Numbered from the stretch's first letter, positions 1 to 15,100 are shown. The stretch is 64,000 nt of DNA from Astropecten irregularis (GCA_963971285.1 OZ020252.1:21303662-21367661); one strand, 5' to 3'. The notes: generated by a model not told the origin, from the letters alone. Numbers and translations are program-made.

Positions 1-24
1 CGCTTAGTGAAATCGACCCCTGGG
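1..24. mobile_element. Right end of a GGCCGATTTCACTAACGC-family MITE, cut by window edge
   Basis: GCTTAGTGAAATCGACCCCT at the first bases matches the right terminus of the copies at 12.6 and 57.6 kb. The rest would lie outside the window. Confidence 0.55.
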
Positions 25-137
25 AAAACAAATAAATCTGCAATATATAAATAGAAGGATTTTGCAGCTTTTTATAAACCACAAAAAAATGACGGTGAGC
101 AAATTGAAATCCAAACTCTAAAAATAACTGTGCATAC

Positions 138-3100
138 CTCGGAGTATAATGAACTTGTCCTGGTTCTTCATGGCTTTGTCAATTGTATGAAACATCAGCT
201 GAGTGCTACGGTAGTCAATGGGATCCAGTATGAACTGAGGAGAAATCGGTAAAATTATTGCTTTTCTTATATTTTAAAATGACATCAATTTTTCACAAGA
301 TTGAAACAAGACAAGGAAAACAAGAACAAGATTGAAAGATCAAACAAGATTGAAGGATTGAAACAGGTACAGAAACATGACAAAAACAGGGATTTGAGTG
401 GCCACAACAAAACAAATATGAAAACACCAAAGAAAAGCTGAAATGTAAAAGTTCCTATACTTTTGAACAGAGCGGGTGTACACTAAAAAAGCTGAAATTC
501 TGAGTTAAAATCTAAACAAAACAATCTGAAATTAGATTAAAAACTGAAGTCTCACAACCCTGCAAAAACACGATAAATATGAACAATACAAAGAAAAGGC
601 AAGATATGTTTATAGAAAATTAACATTTAAGTAAGCAAAACTACGCAACTAAAATAACCTTCTCAAGCTTGCAGGTTTTTGTGCAAATCAACAGAAATTA
701 CGTTGTAATACAAAATCTGATTTCTTACTTCTTAAGAACAAAAATAATGACACATACTACAACTTGGTCACTGAAATCTTGGGAAAACTAGGAAATGCAA
801 TACTTGGGTAAAATAATAAGGAGAAACTTGTACCTCTTCAGCTATGTTGCTCAACGTGTCCATGCCAATCTGCCGAAGTGCAGAGCAGCTGTTGTGAATG
901 CAGAGCAACAAGAACCTATAGAATGTACGATGGGCTGCCATGACTTTCTTGTTGTGGCCCTCAAACGATAGATTCCTCAAGATGACTGCAACCTGTCAAC
1001 ATGTTCCACAAGATACACAGATGTTCACCGATGATTCATCTCAAACAACCATCTTTGGTGCTTGCATTTATGGGGTAATTCTTAATTAAAATGCAAAATC
1101 ATGACTATGAAGTAGGCATTCTTCAATATACAATGCATGTAATCAATTGATAGAATATATTATGAACTACAAAGTACAAACTATCTCTGGAGAGGATCCC
1201 CAGTACATGTATGTACCTGTAGTTATCTCAACGAGTTGTAGATTATGACTGGCTAACAACACAGTCTAGCGCTAGAGGGAAGCTCAAACCTAATGTCTAT
1301 CCCACTGATCACATTTCAGAATAGGAGAGGAATAACCTGTACATACTGTATGTAGGCAGTTTATGCTAGACTATGTAACTTGATTCATTACTAGGGATCC
1401 AATGTAATACTTGCAAGATTATCTACAAACTGTAACTGTCGCCTGTCCTATAAAACCAACAACAGTACCCCTAAGCCTTAGATCATTTGTAATCAGATCC
1501 TGGGATAGGAGAGGGAATTTTGGTTTAGTGAACACTGACAAGTTTCTGGAATATAGCGAGGGGGTGGGGGGGGGGGGGAACAACAACACATAGACATTTT
1601 TTTACCTGGAGAATTCTCTGCCCTTCAACGTCATTTAATCCCAATTTTCTGACTGTAAACTGCTCAGAATCTTTTAGCTTGCAGTGGTCTGTGAATATAA
1701 AAACACAAACAAATACTTTTTGGATGTTTTATAAATCAGCAAAGAAAAGAAAGGAGAAAAACCACATGTGTGGGACATGTAAAAAGAAACACAAAAATAT
1801 ATTTCCCTCCCCAACTGTAAATGGTGTGCAGATGTTCAGAGTTCTCCAGACGAAAATCAGACATCTGTTTAAGCATGCTAATGCATGCACTCAAGACTAT
1901 GTCCAGTGTTATATTAATGATTGCCAAGCATTTTGAGCACTAAATCATTTCATTTGAAGGAAATTGTATTCTCTGTGATATCAGACGTATACAAAAAGGA
2001 TAATGCCAGATTGATGACATGTCTGCAACCATTATTTATCACTGACACTGTGTATGGTTTAATGCAAGATAAGCCTGAGGGTTCAGTATGAGGCAGATTT
2101 AGGGGCCAAACTCTTCCAAATCACATTGAATATGCATGTACATATTTGTACATTTATATAACAAATATTATTTCTTCCTAAAAACATGCAGATATCAGAG
2201 CATTATGCAAGTTTCACACTGACAACATACTCTACAGAAAGGCAATCATTACTAGCTATCATTCCCAAAAATATTTCCACTGAAAGGATGGCAAGGAAAT
2301 ATTTCCTCAAATGGTTGAATGTCAACAGACAATATTTATCTGGTTGAAGTCAATAATATACAAACATATGTTCATCTACATGTAGGTTAAATCAATGGAA
2401 CATACAACTCAGTTATAATACAATTGTCCATAATATCATATAAGCAATTGTGCATAATGTCCTCACCTTTTGTTCTTAGTGTATCCGGGCCAATTATCTC
2501 TCGTATATCATTGTCTGAAACTGTGTCATACCAAAATGTCACAAAGTCACGCTTAGTAGTTACCCTCCAATCTTCGGTATACAACGACCGAAAACCCCCA
2601 GGACCTGTCCAGAAAAGGTTCAAAATCAATTCAAGTTTCATCATAAATGGAGAAAAAAAAATACAAAAGATTGTATGCATGGTAAATTTAATAAGACCAA
2701 TCAATTACTGTACAGCGTTGAATCTTGACATAGTGACAGTATTATGCCTGTGGCAGGTTATGCCTTCTGTCTCATACAGAAACCAACAATGCCATGGATG
2801 CTGAAAGAGAAGCTAGTTCAGATTTCAATGAACATAAAGTAAACCAATTAATGTCTGAAGCAGATCATAAATCATCCTGATAATTATGTCTTCTTCAAGA
2901 CACTTACTAGAATTGACATATTAATACGTAATTTTCACTCAGGAATAATCATATGTAAGATCCTTGGAGCAGTTTTGTGGAAAATGTGTACATAAATATT
3001 AAATATGGTAGCAACGTGATAAAAACCAATAACTAGCATGTAAAATATTTGTAATGTGCTAATTTCTGTAACAGGGCATTTAGATCTGCAAGAAGGCAAT

Positions 3101-6100
3101 ACAATAAAACAACCACCAATTCAACAGTTGATATACATAATTTATAGCAATATAATGTTTTCTCATCTTCGCTAATTGTATTAAAAACTAGCAGTTTTCT
3201 CAGTTATTTGAGACTTTAGGAACAAGAAATTGTACCGATGAATAATTTATTTAAGTATGCAAATAAATGATTCTTCGGTACAATTTTCTGTTCCTAAAGT
3301 CTCATATATGCCTACACGTCTCTCTGCAAATGAGTAAAACAAGAACACTATTTCTCACCTTCATAGAATACCCCACAGTGAGCCAAAAGTAAATCAATCA
3401 ACTTGACAGCACGTTCAAGGTGGAGTACATGGCGTCCCTCATTGGATAACAACGTACAGACATTGACAGCAAAGTCTACCTCATTGGGTAAACCACTCTG
3501 TAGCGAGAACATAATCTTGTCATAGTCCGAAAGACGAGGTTTCTGGGTGGACAGACCTGCATTGATGCGAAGTTGCTCTGTTGGATCAAACACAAGTATT
3601 GGTATTTGTGTTATTTCTGTTAGGAATATGATTATTGGACCTCATTTTTTGTATCATTCTCATTACCAAGAAAAAAAATCCCATCATTGATTTTACAACT
3701 GAGTGCCATCTTTTAAGATCAGTGAGACAATTTAAGTATATTTTTCACAAACATGCTTATTTTGAAAGAAGTTATTTGAATGGTTTATATCATTTACAAG
3801 CTGTAGTTTCTTTGATTATGAACATTTGGCATGCAGATGACTACAGAGGAATGCCACTATAACGAACAAGCTGGGATGCATAGAAATTGGTCATTATAGT
3901 GGTTGTTTGTTAAAGTGAACAATGTATAGAATGCCTATACATTGTACACAAAAATTGGGAGCCAAGGATGATGCTCAGTATAGCCAAATGTTCAGTATAG
4001 CGGTGTTCGTTATACATGTAGTGGTGTTCCACTGTAAGATTTATTTCATAAACTAGTCCTAAATGGAAAACTTACCAGGAATCTCAAGACCTTTCCTCAT
4101 ATCTATGTTCCTCTTCTGAGGTTGGTTAGATGGTGTTGCTGGCCGAGACAGTGACCGTAATACCTCCTCCGCATCCTCACCTTGATGATGTATCCGCTCA
4201 TAGGCCTCCAGATATCTGGGATGGAAATTTAAAATAAAATAACAATCATCACTCTTTATTCAGAAATTCCAAAATCAGTTTGACGTCACATGTATGTCTA
4301 GGAACAACAAAGGCTAGGAACATGTCAGTTGTACTCATTTGTAAGGACATGTACAATATTCCACTCCAGTGTACACATATACATGTTTAATGCTCCCAAT
4401 ATGAAGAGTGCCTTGATTCAAGTACTCTCATTCTGTGAACAAAAGCAACTTTGCTTAAAACGTCCAATGCTTGGGTTTACCAAGCATGATCTTTTCTGAT
4501 AAAACAGCTACAATGTTTATAACAAAAAGAACATGCTATTGCTAAAATGCAGTGCTACCAAACTTCAACAAACTTTGTATAAACTCAAGTCTTAAAGCCA
4601 ATACATGAATGTAATCATGATGCATGTAAATTAAAATAAAACTTGAATAAAAGTGATGCTTCTGTCATGGAACAATGGCAAACGTTTACAAACAGGATTA
4701 CATGATGGACAGTAATAGTATACAATTATGCTTATTTAAAAAAATTATTTCATTACCATCATTTTATAAGCCATTCAAAAAAATAACAAAAGGGTTTAAA
4801 CATCCGGCTCTTGAATTCCAAACATTCAATTTTTCAGTTTATTATTCTACATGACGATCAGTTTGAAGCAGTCTTCAGACTCTTAACTTGTTTCTAAAAT
4901 ATACCAATATAACAGTGAAACAGTCCTCCCAACAGCAATCTACATATCAAAAGGAAACTAATACTGAAGAGGAAAGCATTTCAAAAGCTGGGCTAATGAT
5001 ATTGAGGTAAGATAGAGTGCCCCTATATTCTTATATCAACACCATATTACACACTGGGGTACTAACTGTTTGATGATTACAGTACTGTGCTATAACACAA
5101 AGAAACTCTACCAGCAACAATCTCCTTGTCTTTAATCCAGACAGCTGCGCCAACTCATCTTCTTATTCAATCACACAGCCACACCACACACTATATGAGT
5201 ACCAGGCTGACCAGCACACTACACAATGCACGGTGTATTGTTTGATGTACACAAAGAAACTTTGCTCACAGGTACAGTAGAAAAAAGGCTAAAGGTGACA
5301 TTTATAGTAACTAATAACTATTTATGATACATGTACTGCTATGAATCATGATCATTTACCATTTTGCAGTTCATTTTAGTCAATGAACAAAGTGTGCTCA
5401 TGTACCCGACTACCAGTACATATATTATATTATAAAACTAAGCATAATTTCTCCACTATAGTTGAGAAAAATTAATTCGTTTTTTTTCTTCCTCCAAGAA
5501 CAAAGGGGGGCTATGTACAGTACTGGTACATCAATCATACAATCATGTCTCCTTGTTTTACTCTTTAAATTAAGCAGTTCTCTCCTGCAGTTGATAAATT
5601 AACATACTGAAATAAAACAAAACATTGATTACTCTTTCCAAGTTACAAAATTAGAAATGAGTGTGTGCACAAAGTCGACTGTGAAATGAACAGTTTGTAA
5701 TGTATGCTTACATTTTTTTTTAATAAACATTTACTGTAGTGTAGACCCTACATGTATGTAAAATATAATTTAAAAAATTGCTTAGAGTTAGGAAGGACTG
5801 ACGTTTCGATCCTAGCAATGGCCTAAAAAGAAAGATCATGCTAGGATCGAAACTTTAGGCCTCCTAAATCTAAACATCATATATTTCAGCCTTATTTAGG
5901 CTGATAAGCAGCTTGAAGCAGTTTTTTTAAAGTATTTATATTTAAAAATTGTTTCAATGATATTACAACTTTGAGTTTGAGGAGCATGTTGCGCACTGTA
6001 CATGTGCATACAGTATACAGGCTAACTGGCCTTAGACCTTTCGCTATAAGATCAAATGGTCTAATACCATAACTCTACCCACAACCGATTATCTATCCCA

Positions 6101-9100
6101 TAAGTGATATGCTACAAAAAGCAACAAAAGCCAGCTTCAGTGGAGTACAGGGGCTCATAGCACACAGCTATCATGGTGCAGCTTGCTACTAGTGAACAAT
6201 AGAAACCCATCCTAGCCTGCCTTAAGCACAGTGTGCCTGCTATGGGAAACTCCATCACACTGTGTGAAAATGTCTCTTTATTATCCCCATGGCTGGCTTC
6301 CTTTCAATGAGACTTTGTGTGAAAGGATCTATGGAATAATGACAAAACACGTATTATACTGGTATGGGCCTCCAGTGGTGGATTTGTGTACCAAATGTTT
6401 GTCTGGCATTTTATACAGTATATGTAACTACACATGTGTTTATCAGTGAAATACACATCCGCTACAATAAAAACTATTTTATTATTTGAACTTCTAAACA
6501 TGTAGGCCCTTTTACAATAATATGTACATACATGTAATTATGATGTATCATATTGTACATGATAGTGTACTTCTTCCAGAACACTGTATGCTTACACATA
6601 CTTTTACTATGGTTGTACATGTTATTGTACTTTACAAAAAAAAACCTACATGTACTGTACCTCTACTTTGGAGGCCAAGGTCTCAGTGCAGTGTAGGGAA
6701 GTTGAATTACATGGAGGCCTACATGTACATATAGGTACATGTACATGTAAACAGTGAGGGAAATTTAAAAGGACAAGGAGTCTCAGTCACATGTTACAAG
6801 TATACATGTACAATGAAACAAAGCCTACATACACCTGTACATGTACATGTACATGTACACAAACACTGTATATCTGTAGTTATGCTACTAATACAGTATA
6901 ATGTGTACTACTGTACCAGTCAATTCTTGTAGCTTCTTTTGGTAAGATATCAAATCTTTCTTCAGCCTTTAAGAAAGATAACTGCCAGAATTGAAAAGTC
7001 ATGTGCTACTAAATTACTACAATGTATGCAGTTGTTTGTTCAAATAAAGGAGAGTAAAAGCATAATAGGTGTTTGGTTAGAACTGTCTCATATTCACTTC
7101 TACCATTGCCTGAAAATATGGTAATAGTTGCAAGTTCAATCCAAGTGGTTAAACTAATCATTTTTGTTACACATTGTTAATGTTAAGAAACCAAAGTCCA
7201 TTTTTACGAATTAGGGTACATGGACTTTGGTTCTTTATTTGTTTATCCATGTAAAATGTAATCTTTCCAATGTACATTTTTATGAGCAATAATCAATCAC
7301 AGATATTATGATTATTTTGCACATATGTACACATACAGAGAGCTAAATTAAAGAATTTGAGATAAGAGTACATGCATGTAATGCCTATCAATTTATAAAC
7401 TCCCTGTATGAGAACATGATTCTACATGTACCGGGTAGTTGTAATGTACATGTACACTCCTCAAATAAAGTTCTGCGACTCAAGTTTGAGGATTAATATT
7501 TCTTATTGCTCCATCATCATGTAAATATGGTATCATTGGAAAACGTGACTATCTCTCTATAACAATGATGTGCCATTTGTTATGCTAATTAATGAAATCA
7601 TGGAATGTGCAGCCTTGATAAATATGCAGCAATGTCGAAAATGAAATGTTGCAAAATTTGTTGATTTCAGTAGTGAATTCCCAATCGTACTTATGAGGGA
7701 CTACGTTTGAATGGTGTTGATGCTCTGATGCATTAAGTCAACACATGGTGTATTCACAACGCATTTTGCAACATTTCACTTCTGACTTTGCCCTATATTT
7801 TTACGGGAAATGCACATTCCATGATTACATAATCACAACAGATGGCACATCATTGTAAAGAGGAATAATGAAGCTTTCCAATGATACCAGTTTCACGTTC
7901 ATAGATCATTTACAAAAAAGATCATCCTTCAAACTTGAGTTGCAGAACTTATGTACATGTACTTGGATTGGTCTCAAGATGTTCAAATATTGTTACACGG
8001 GTCTACATGCTCACATATTGTGTCCATATACTGTAGACATTATAACTAAACCAGTGGGAAAATAATTCAAATTAAGGAAAATTTTGAAAACTGAAAAACG
8101 GTAACTACAAGTTTGAGAAATAGTGTGAGATTTAGATTAATTTGTTTTATTTTCTTTATATAAAAAATAAATGTTGCAGAAAATAGTCATTTATAAGGGT
8201 TTTGCTTAAAAAAAGTTTCTACTTCCTTATAAAACTGTGCACTTATAATGGTACATTATTTACAAACATGGCAGATTCAATTGCCATGTGTACATGTTTG
8301 TACAGTATATGGCCAAAAGAAATATTGTACAAAATCTGAAAATTACATGTAGATAACATGTCCTGTACAGTTTAACATACATTTTTGTGAGTTTCCTCAA
8401 TTAAAAGCATCTTACATTGTACCGTGATCGAAAGAAATATCAATGACAATTTTACACACATATTGGTAAAAAGACCAGTGCACCCATGATTATTAGTGTA
8501 CATGTAAACTCATTCTAAAATTAACACATGGTAATAATAATTATGTAGGTAACCCCCTCCCCCCCCCCCAAAAAAAAAACCTCACAACAACTTCAAATTC
8601 TTACACTTAACTCAGTGTCATAAATTGCACATTTACTCTAACTGTATGATTTTTCATTTTTGTTTTTTTGGCTGGCCATACTTCTATGTGCATTATGTCT
8701 GGCATTAATATTATAATTGGGGTCAATACTATTGACCTTTTAAATATTTACATGGCTATATTACCAGTATTTATCATGTGTGCGGGCTGTCTTGCTAGTG
8801 TAATGTAACATGTACTGTACATGTTTGCAAGTATCTAGGGATATCCCTGATTTGTTCTACTGCATGGCCAGGGTTGTCACAAGTCAGCCACCATTTTTAC
8901 TAGTCTGCATTGCCATTTGGGCTGTACAGCATGCATAGCACATGTGCAAACAACTGAGAAGTACATGTATGAGGTTAAATAACAACAGTGTGTGAAATTC
9001 TGTCTGTTCCTTGGTCCACATACAATCGACATACACTACATGTACGTACACATATTCAGCACACAAACATACAAGTACATACATGTACAGTATCACCTTC

Positions 9101-12100
9101 CACGACATACACATAAATTCACAATGTAAACCCCCTTACACATATAAATGTAATGTAGTCATGTATGTACTCAATATTGCTGCACGTGATCAATTGATGA
9201 AACATGTAGTCGCTGTACATGTAGGGCCTATATACATGTAGGCTTTTGCATATCACATGTGGCATGTATGTATGTACATGTATATACACACATTTATGTT
9301 AGCTGTCCGGTTCATGTACATGTACGTAGGCCTACACTACAGGTTTTACAAACTATTGAAACGTAATTTAACGTGCGTGTACAATACTAATTTACAGTCT
9401 ACAGGATACCTAAAATACGGAGGTTACAAGTTCAGGTACATTGTACTTGTACAGTACTACAGTACATGTAAATGTATGCACTATGCACACAGTATACAAT
9501 GCCATGAAAATTGATATCTTCAAAATTTGAAGATATCAATTTCAAATAATATAAAACCAACATCATAAAACTAAGGCTGCAGTTTGTATCCAGTTAACCG
9601 GTTAACCGACCGTTCAAAAGGGTACCCGGGTACATTTTCCCAGTTAGGTTAATCGAAAAGTATCTTTTTAATGGCCTCTTCTTTTTGAAACATAGACACT
9701 TCTAGAGTTTACAAAGAAAAAAGTCAATGATCTTTTGAAAATTGGACCAGCAGGCTTATGCAAAGCAAAGGCCAGACATTTTACTATGTCTCCCACTGCC
9801 AAATGTTGTGACAAAAGAATGTTGTCAACCAAGTTCCTGAAAGACCCAAACTTACTATTTCTTTGTTTTTCTTTGTTTTCTTTGTTATAAGGGTAATCGT
9901 AACCGTAACCGAAAAACAGACGGGTAACCGGTTACAAAATTATTCGTAAACTTACAGCCCTACATAAAACTAAAGCCATGCAAGTACGAGTTGTAAAAAA
10001 TAAACAGGCACTTGAGAATTATTACTATTGATTTACATGTACACTCAGGTACTGTACAAATTATGTTCAGGAAAGTTTTTGTTTTTGCTCAACAGTGTAC
10101 GTATGTTTTGTTTGTCTACAACTGCTCAATGGACAATTACATATGTATAAATGATGGCAATTGGCAAATACATTATTTTTGAAACAGTTTTGTATGGAGG
10201 AGAGGATCATATCCATGTACCGAAGGTAAAATCGGCATCAGTGTCAGGGCCTGTTTGTTTCACGCAAAGGATCATGAATCCTTCGGATCCGGATCCCATT
10301 TTAGCGTACCCTGCATAGGAGAAGGATCCGAAAAATGGGATCCGGATCCGCAGATTTGTCCGAAACAAACAGGCCCTCAGTCTTTCATTATCAAATTTGT
10401 TTATAATTCGATTAGAGTTAGGAGGGCCTGACGTTGCGATAAGTAGCCATGATCTTTCTCAAAGGCTAAATGACAAGAGGACAAGAACATATGCAAGTAA
10501 AGAAAGAACTAAAGATACACACTAGGCACGTTCTCACACACCAAATAAGCACGACTATTTGGGTCGCGATTTGCAGCACGACCCAAATAGTCGCACTTAT
10601 TTGTGTGGGGACACAAATAATCGCGACTATTTGTGCGATTTGGAACGCACTCCAAATCGCACTAATAGTGCGTCTTTTTGCAAATAGTCGTGATTATTTG
10701 CTGTGTGAACGGTGCACCAAAAAATACCTTTTTTTTATATCCCATCATGCAAGGCGGGCCCGCGAGTTTAGCACAGGATGCATGCCAACTTCACGCTTCA
10801 CTGCGCACAGGCAGTTTGATAGAAATCGTACCGGTACGATTTGGGTCGCGCTTTTTTGGCTTTGGGAACACAACAAAAAGCGTGACTATTTGGGTCGCGA
10901 TTTGTAGTGCGACCCAAATAGTCGCGCTTTTTGGTGTGTGAGAACGTGCCTACTGACACAAATATGGATGAGATGGTCATAATTCCTTCATTGAACTATA
11001 GATTAATTAAAAGAGCACATCATGGAAAGGCTGAGATGAGGCCAGCAGAAGCCACAAACTTCCTGACAATATTACACTACCATGAGTGACTGAACAGATA
11101 GGCCAATAACACAAGAGTACACATGTACCGGTATGTCATATACATGCTGTACGTGTTAAAAAGCATTCAGAATGCAGTTACAACTATGTACAGCGACCTG
11201 TAAAGTACACAAACACCTTGAGTGTATGTTTTCATCATTGTTGGTACGTGTAAGACGTGTGTGCATGTATACCGCACATGTTATGTATGATTTCCTACTT
11301 AATTAATACATTGCATGTCATTGCCTTTGTGCATCACCAGAATAGTTTGTGACTTTACGCGAGTGAAAGCATTTTCTATTCCATTTTCACCAATCAATAA
11401 ATTATTTTTTGTATTGAAACAAACTGTCCTTTTTTCTGTTCCTTACAAAATGACTGACCCTGTTTATCTTAGCAGTTGGCATTGTTCTTTTCTCCTATTC
11501 TACACCCCCCTCCCCCCCCAAAAAAAAAAATGGAAAGCTACAAAAACACAAAAGTACATTGTGTCACCCGAGCTGGCAATTAGCTTTTTAACAGTTATAT
11601 ATTTCTTTATGTAACCACTTCAAGACATGCTTCTTTTGACTTTTTTCACATTCACTCAGAAACATGTATTTTCCGTGTACATATTGATAAAAATGTTTGC
11701 TTGAAATTTCACTTGTTAGCATTGCCAAAAGCTGATAGACCACAGTATTGAGGATGTTACCTACTGCCCCAGTGTAGGGGAACTTGGGAAGTCACTAGAA
11801 ATTGACATACTGTACAATACGCATAAATCAGTAAAGCCATAAATGACATTTAAAATCAATAGGGTGCAGCACAGATGCCAACAAAATATTGTGTAGTTTT
11901 ATCTGTCATCCATCCAACAATAGGTGTTCTACTCAACATGTAACATGTATCTTTCAGACTAATTGGTACATGTATGTATATATGTACATTCGCATACGTA
12001 GGCATTATCTGGTATAATTTTAAACCACTAACACTAACAAAATCATATCGCATTTTACTGGTACAATGATAGTATCAACCATAATATTTTGCATGTTAAA

Positions 12101-15100
12101 ATGTCATCAATTGATCAAAAAGTGGTTTGAAGAGAAAAACAGAATGAATGGTGTATACTGTATAGACTGTCACTGACCTTTCCATGATGAGGTAAGATTG
12201 TACATATTTTACTTTTCAAATAAATCTATAATTGCAATTTAATAAATTTGTTACTCACTTGACATAAAACTGGCGAAGTGCAAAGGCAGCATGTCCACAC
12301 GTGACAGGAATTCCAAAACACTCCTGTAAGTTTTCCCACTTTCCTTGATCAGTAACCTGTGTGATAAGAAGATATCAAGTTGAATTAACATGAAACAGTA
12401 ATAACAGAGTGGAGGACACAGGGTTGACTGAATGGATAACAAATATTGTACATGTCTAGCTACATATGACATTTACATGTAGATAAGGGATTTTCCTGGG
12501 GCCGATTTCATTAACACTTTGTGATCATCGCTAAAGCCCAAATCCATCACTAAACAGAAAATCGATCGCTATTTTGCATAGCAAGTTACCATTTAGCGGT
12601 GGATTTGGGCTTTAGCAATGATCGCAACGCGTTAGTGAAATCGGCCTCTGATCATACTTTACACAGCTGTACAAAATGTGTGTATTGTGAATGCACATTA
12701 CAATTATTTAAAGGCACAGTATGAATCATGCTGTCAAACATCAATACGTGAACAAGATTCTTTTCAAAGGAGAAAGGAACCCTCAATGTCTGTAATTTAA
12801 TATTAAAAACTGCACAGTTTATATTAAATTATATCAGCTAGAACCTCTTCATTATAAAGCACTACATCTACATGTATGGATCATACATGCAAGAACAATG
12901 GATGGTTTTGTTCCTTTGGGGGTAGAGGGAAGAGAGGTTAAAATCATATAAATGGGGACCGAAAGGGGAGAGTGGGGAGGTTGAAATCATGTAAATTTGT
13001 GTCATTTCTATTAAATTTACATGCAAATATATACCCATCTATGACTGGATTATAACAACATTTCTCTGAAATTGTTATGTTATGAACATCATCATGTATC
13101 ATGTATATGTAGCATGTAGTTTAAAACAAACATGCATGTAATGTTTAGTGTAGGACTGTTGGTAACAAAAGATATACAACGCACACGTATATATAGTATA
13201 TAGCCTGAAAGAGAACTTAATTAATGCATGTTTTAATTCTGCTTTCAACTTATAAAAATGTAAGATTTCGATGTATCCATTTACACTGTGCATGGCCGTC
13301 TTAATTAAAACATGTATTCATTTGGATAGAAATAGCACACACGATTAATATTCCATGTACTGGTATTTTGAAAAATTTCATTTACAATTTTGATACAATT
13401 TCTTGTGCACGTGTAGGTGCCCAAGTCAAGTTAAAATTGTAAATGTAAAAAATGTAAACAAATGCATGAAACATATACATGTACAGCACTTGCAGATCAC
13501 TTGAATTACTGGTTAAAAATATCCTGTATTTGTAAAGTTCTGAAAATCATGAACTAGTATACATGCATTTACAGAGTACTGTGTAGTTCATTGACTTTTT
13601 CTTTTTACATATATACAATAATTGTTTTGTTTAAAAACAATCTAGCATGTAATACTATAGTATACTTGCACCTGCAGTGTATTATATTGAAAAAGGTTAA
13701 TTTGCTGTTTTTAAACCACTTCAAGATTGATGCTGCATACAGGTAGTCACCACACTTGGATTTATAAACAAATGCAATATTGATATTATCTATAAATATA
13801 TACATGTTGCAGGGTTTCTTGCAAATAACAGGATAATCATGACACCTTAATTTTAAGTGCACAATCTCTGACAGCTGGCACAATCATGACTGGCAAACAT
13901 ACAAGTCGTATACATGTGTACTGGTAACATGTACCTGTAGTCTGTATGCTGAGTGGAAAAACTGGTGTCATGGAATATTACGAATAAATGTATGCATACA
14001 TGTATCCATAAAATAAAAATTGCTTTCCAAATTGGCTGATGCACGTGTTAATATGACGGATTGCCTTATTCCCTGAGTGTCACAAGTACTTTTGCAATGT
14101 AGTGTCCCTTTTAAAAAATTTTCCTTCCATCAGTTTCATCATTCATGTACATGTGTAGTCTTGTCACTGTTCCATTCCCAGGGTCCCAGGGCCACTTTTG
14201 TGAGCTGGGAATCCAGTGGTCAATTTCACCAAGCACTAAGATTGATAATCTTATATCATGAACCAATCTTATCTGCCAAGTAAAGACTTAAGTGTGACGT
14301 CACAATGCAAATCACCATCCATGATGATGTTGACAACTAATCTTAAGATTATATCTCAAAGTTTCATGAAATCCAGCCCAGGGATGGCTCATGTCATGTC
14401 ATGTTATTTCTGGTTTGTGGGAATACCCCTTCTCACAAGTCACAACTGTCAGTGATAAGCTGTCGCTGACTTTTTTTGAACAAAATACTATGGGTCATGC
14501 ATCAGCATGTGTCTGAAGGTAATGGTATTGACAAACAGAATCATGTTTCTTTCTTTCGAACGTACCTATCATTCTTATTACATGATTTCATCCCGATTCC
14601 AGCAAAGTAGAATTTAGCCCCGCTCTAGACAACAGAGCAGAAGTTAATGAACTATGCTCCCAAAAATCTGAAAAAAGGCGTAACTGACACTTGTGTGCTG
14701 CGGGTAGACACACAGCAATATCCAGGAAAGTGCCGCAGAAGATATTCAGTGAAAATCGTCAAAGGAGACTTGAAAATAAATTGTACAATTCAAAACATTG
14801 GAGGGGGGGGGGGGGGGTTGGAATTGGGGTAAAAAATAGAATTAAAATCTGAAAAGTTGCATTGTCTGAAGCATCCTTTGAGTGAATCCATCAGGATACA
14901 TATGTCGACCAAGAGTTATTATGATGTCTAAATACACATTCATGAAGCTTTTCCACTTCTTGTTGAAAATTGTCAGGTGATGATTTGTTGAATTCCTGTT
15001 CACAGTATTATTCTATTGAATGTTGTCTCAAAGACCATTCACAGCTACATGTATTCCTGACACACAAAACATACGCATTTGGCACTCTCAAAATACTGCC

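Larger units (their letters stand above)
4216..12258. other. Large third intron of ARID2, repeat-rich
   Basis: About 8 kb between coding exons 3 and 4. No ORF here shows protein similarity. The DNA is unusually rich in ATGTAC/TACATGTA words (for example 6836-6860) and carries a 480-bp foldback (7466-7950), a hairpin (7187-7232), a perfect palindrome (9508-9540) and a cluster of short DNA transposons (9572-11060). Confidence 0.6.

Noticed and set aside
1561-1578. G-run (also runs near 8558, 14803, 18881, 44990, 47877 and 61061) as possible quadruplex or regulatory sites
   Set aside because: Simple homopolymer runs scattered in introns and gaps, common in such genomes, with no positional pattern relative to genes.
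10470-10980. Overlapping ORFs of 60-145 codons on both strands
   Set aside because: They are translations of the inverted repeats of a MITE; the same words appear in both orientations.
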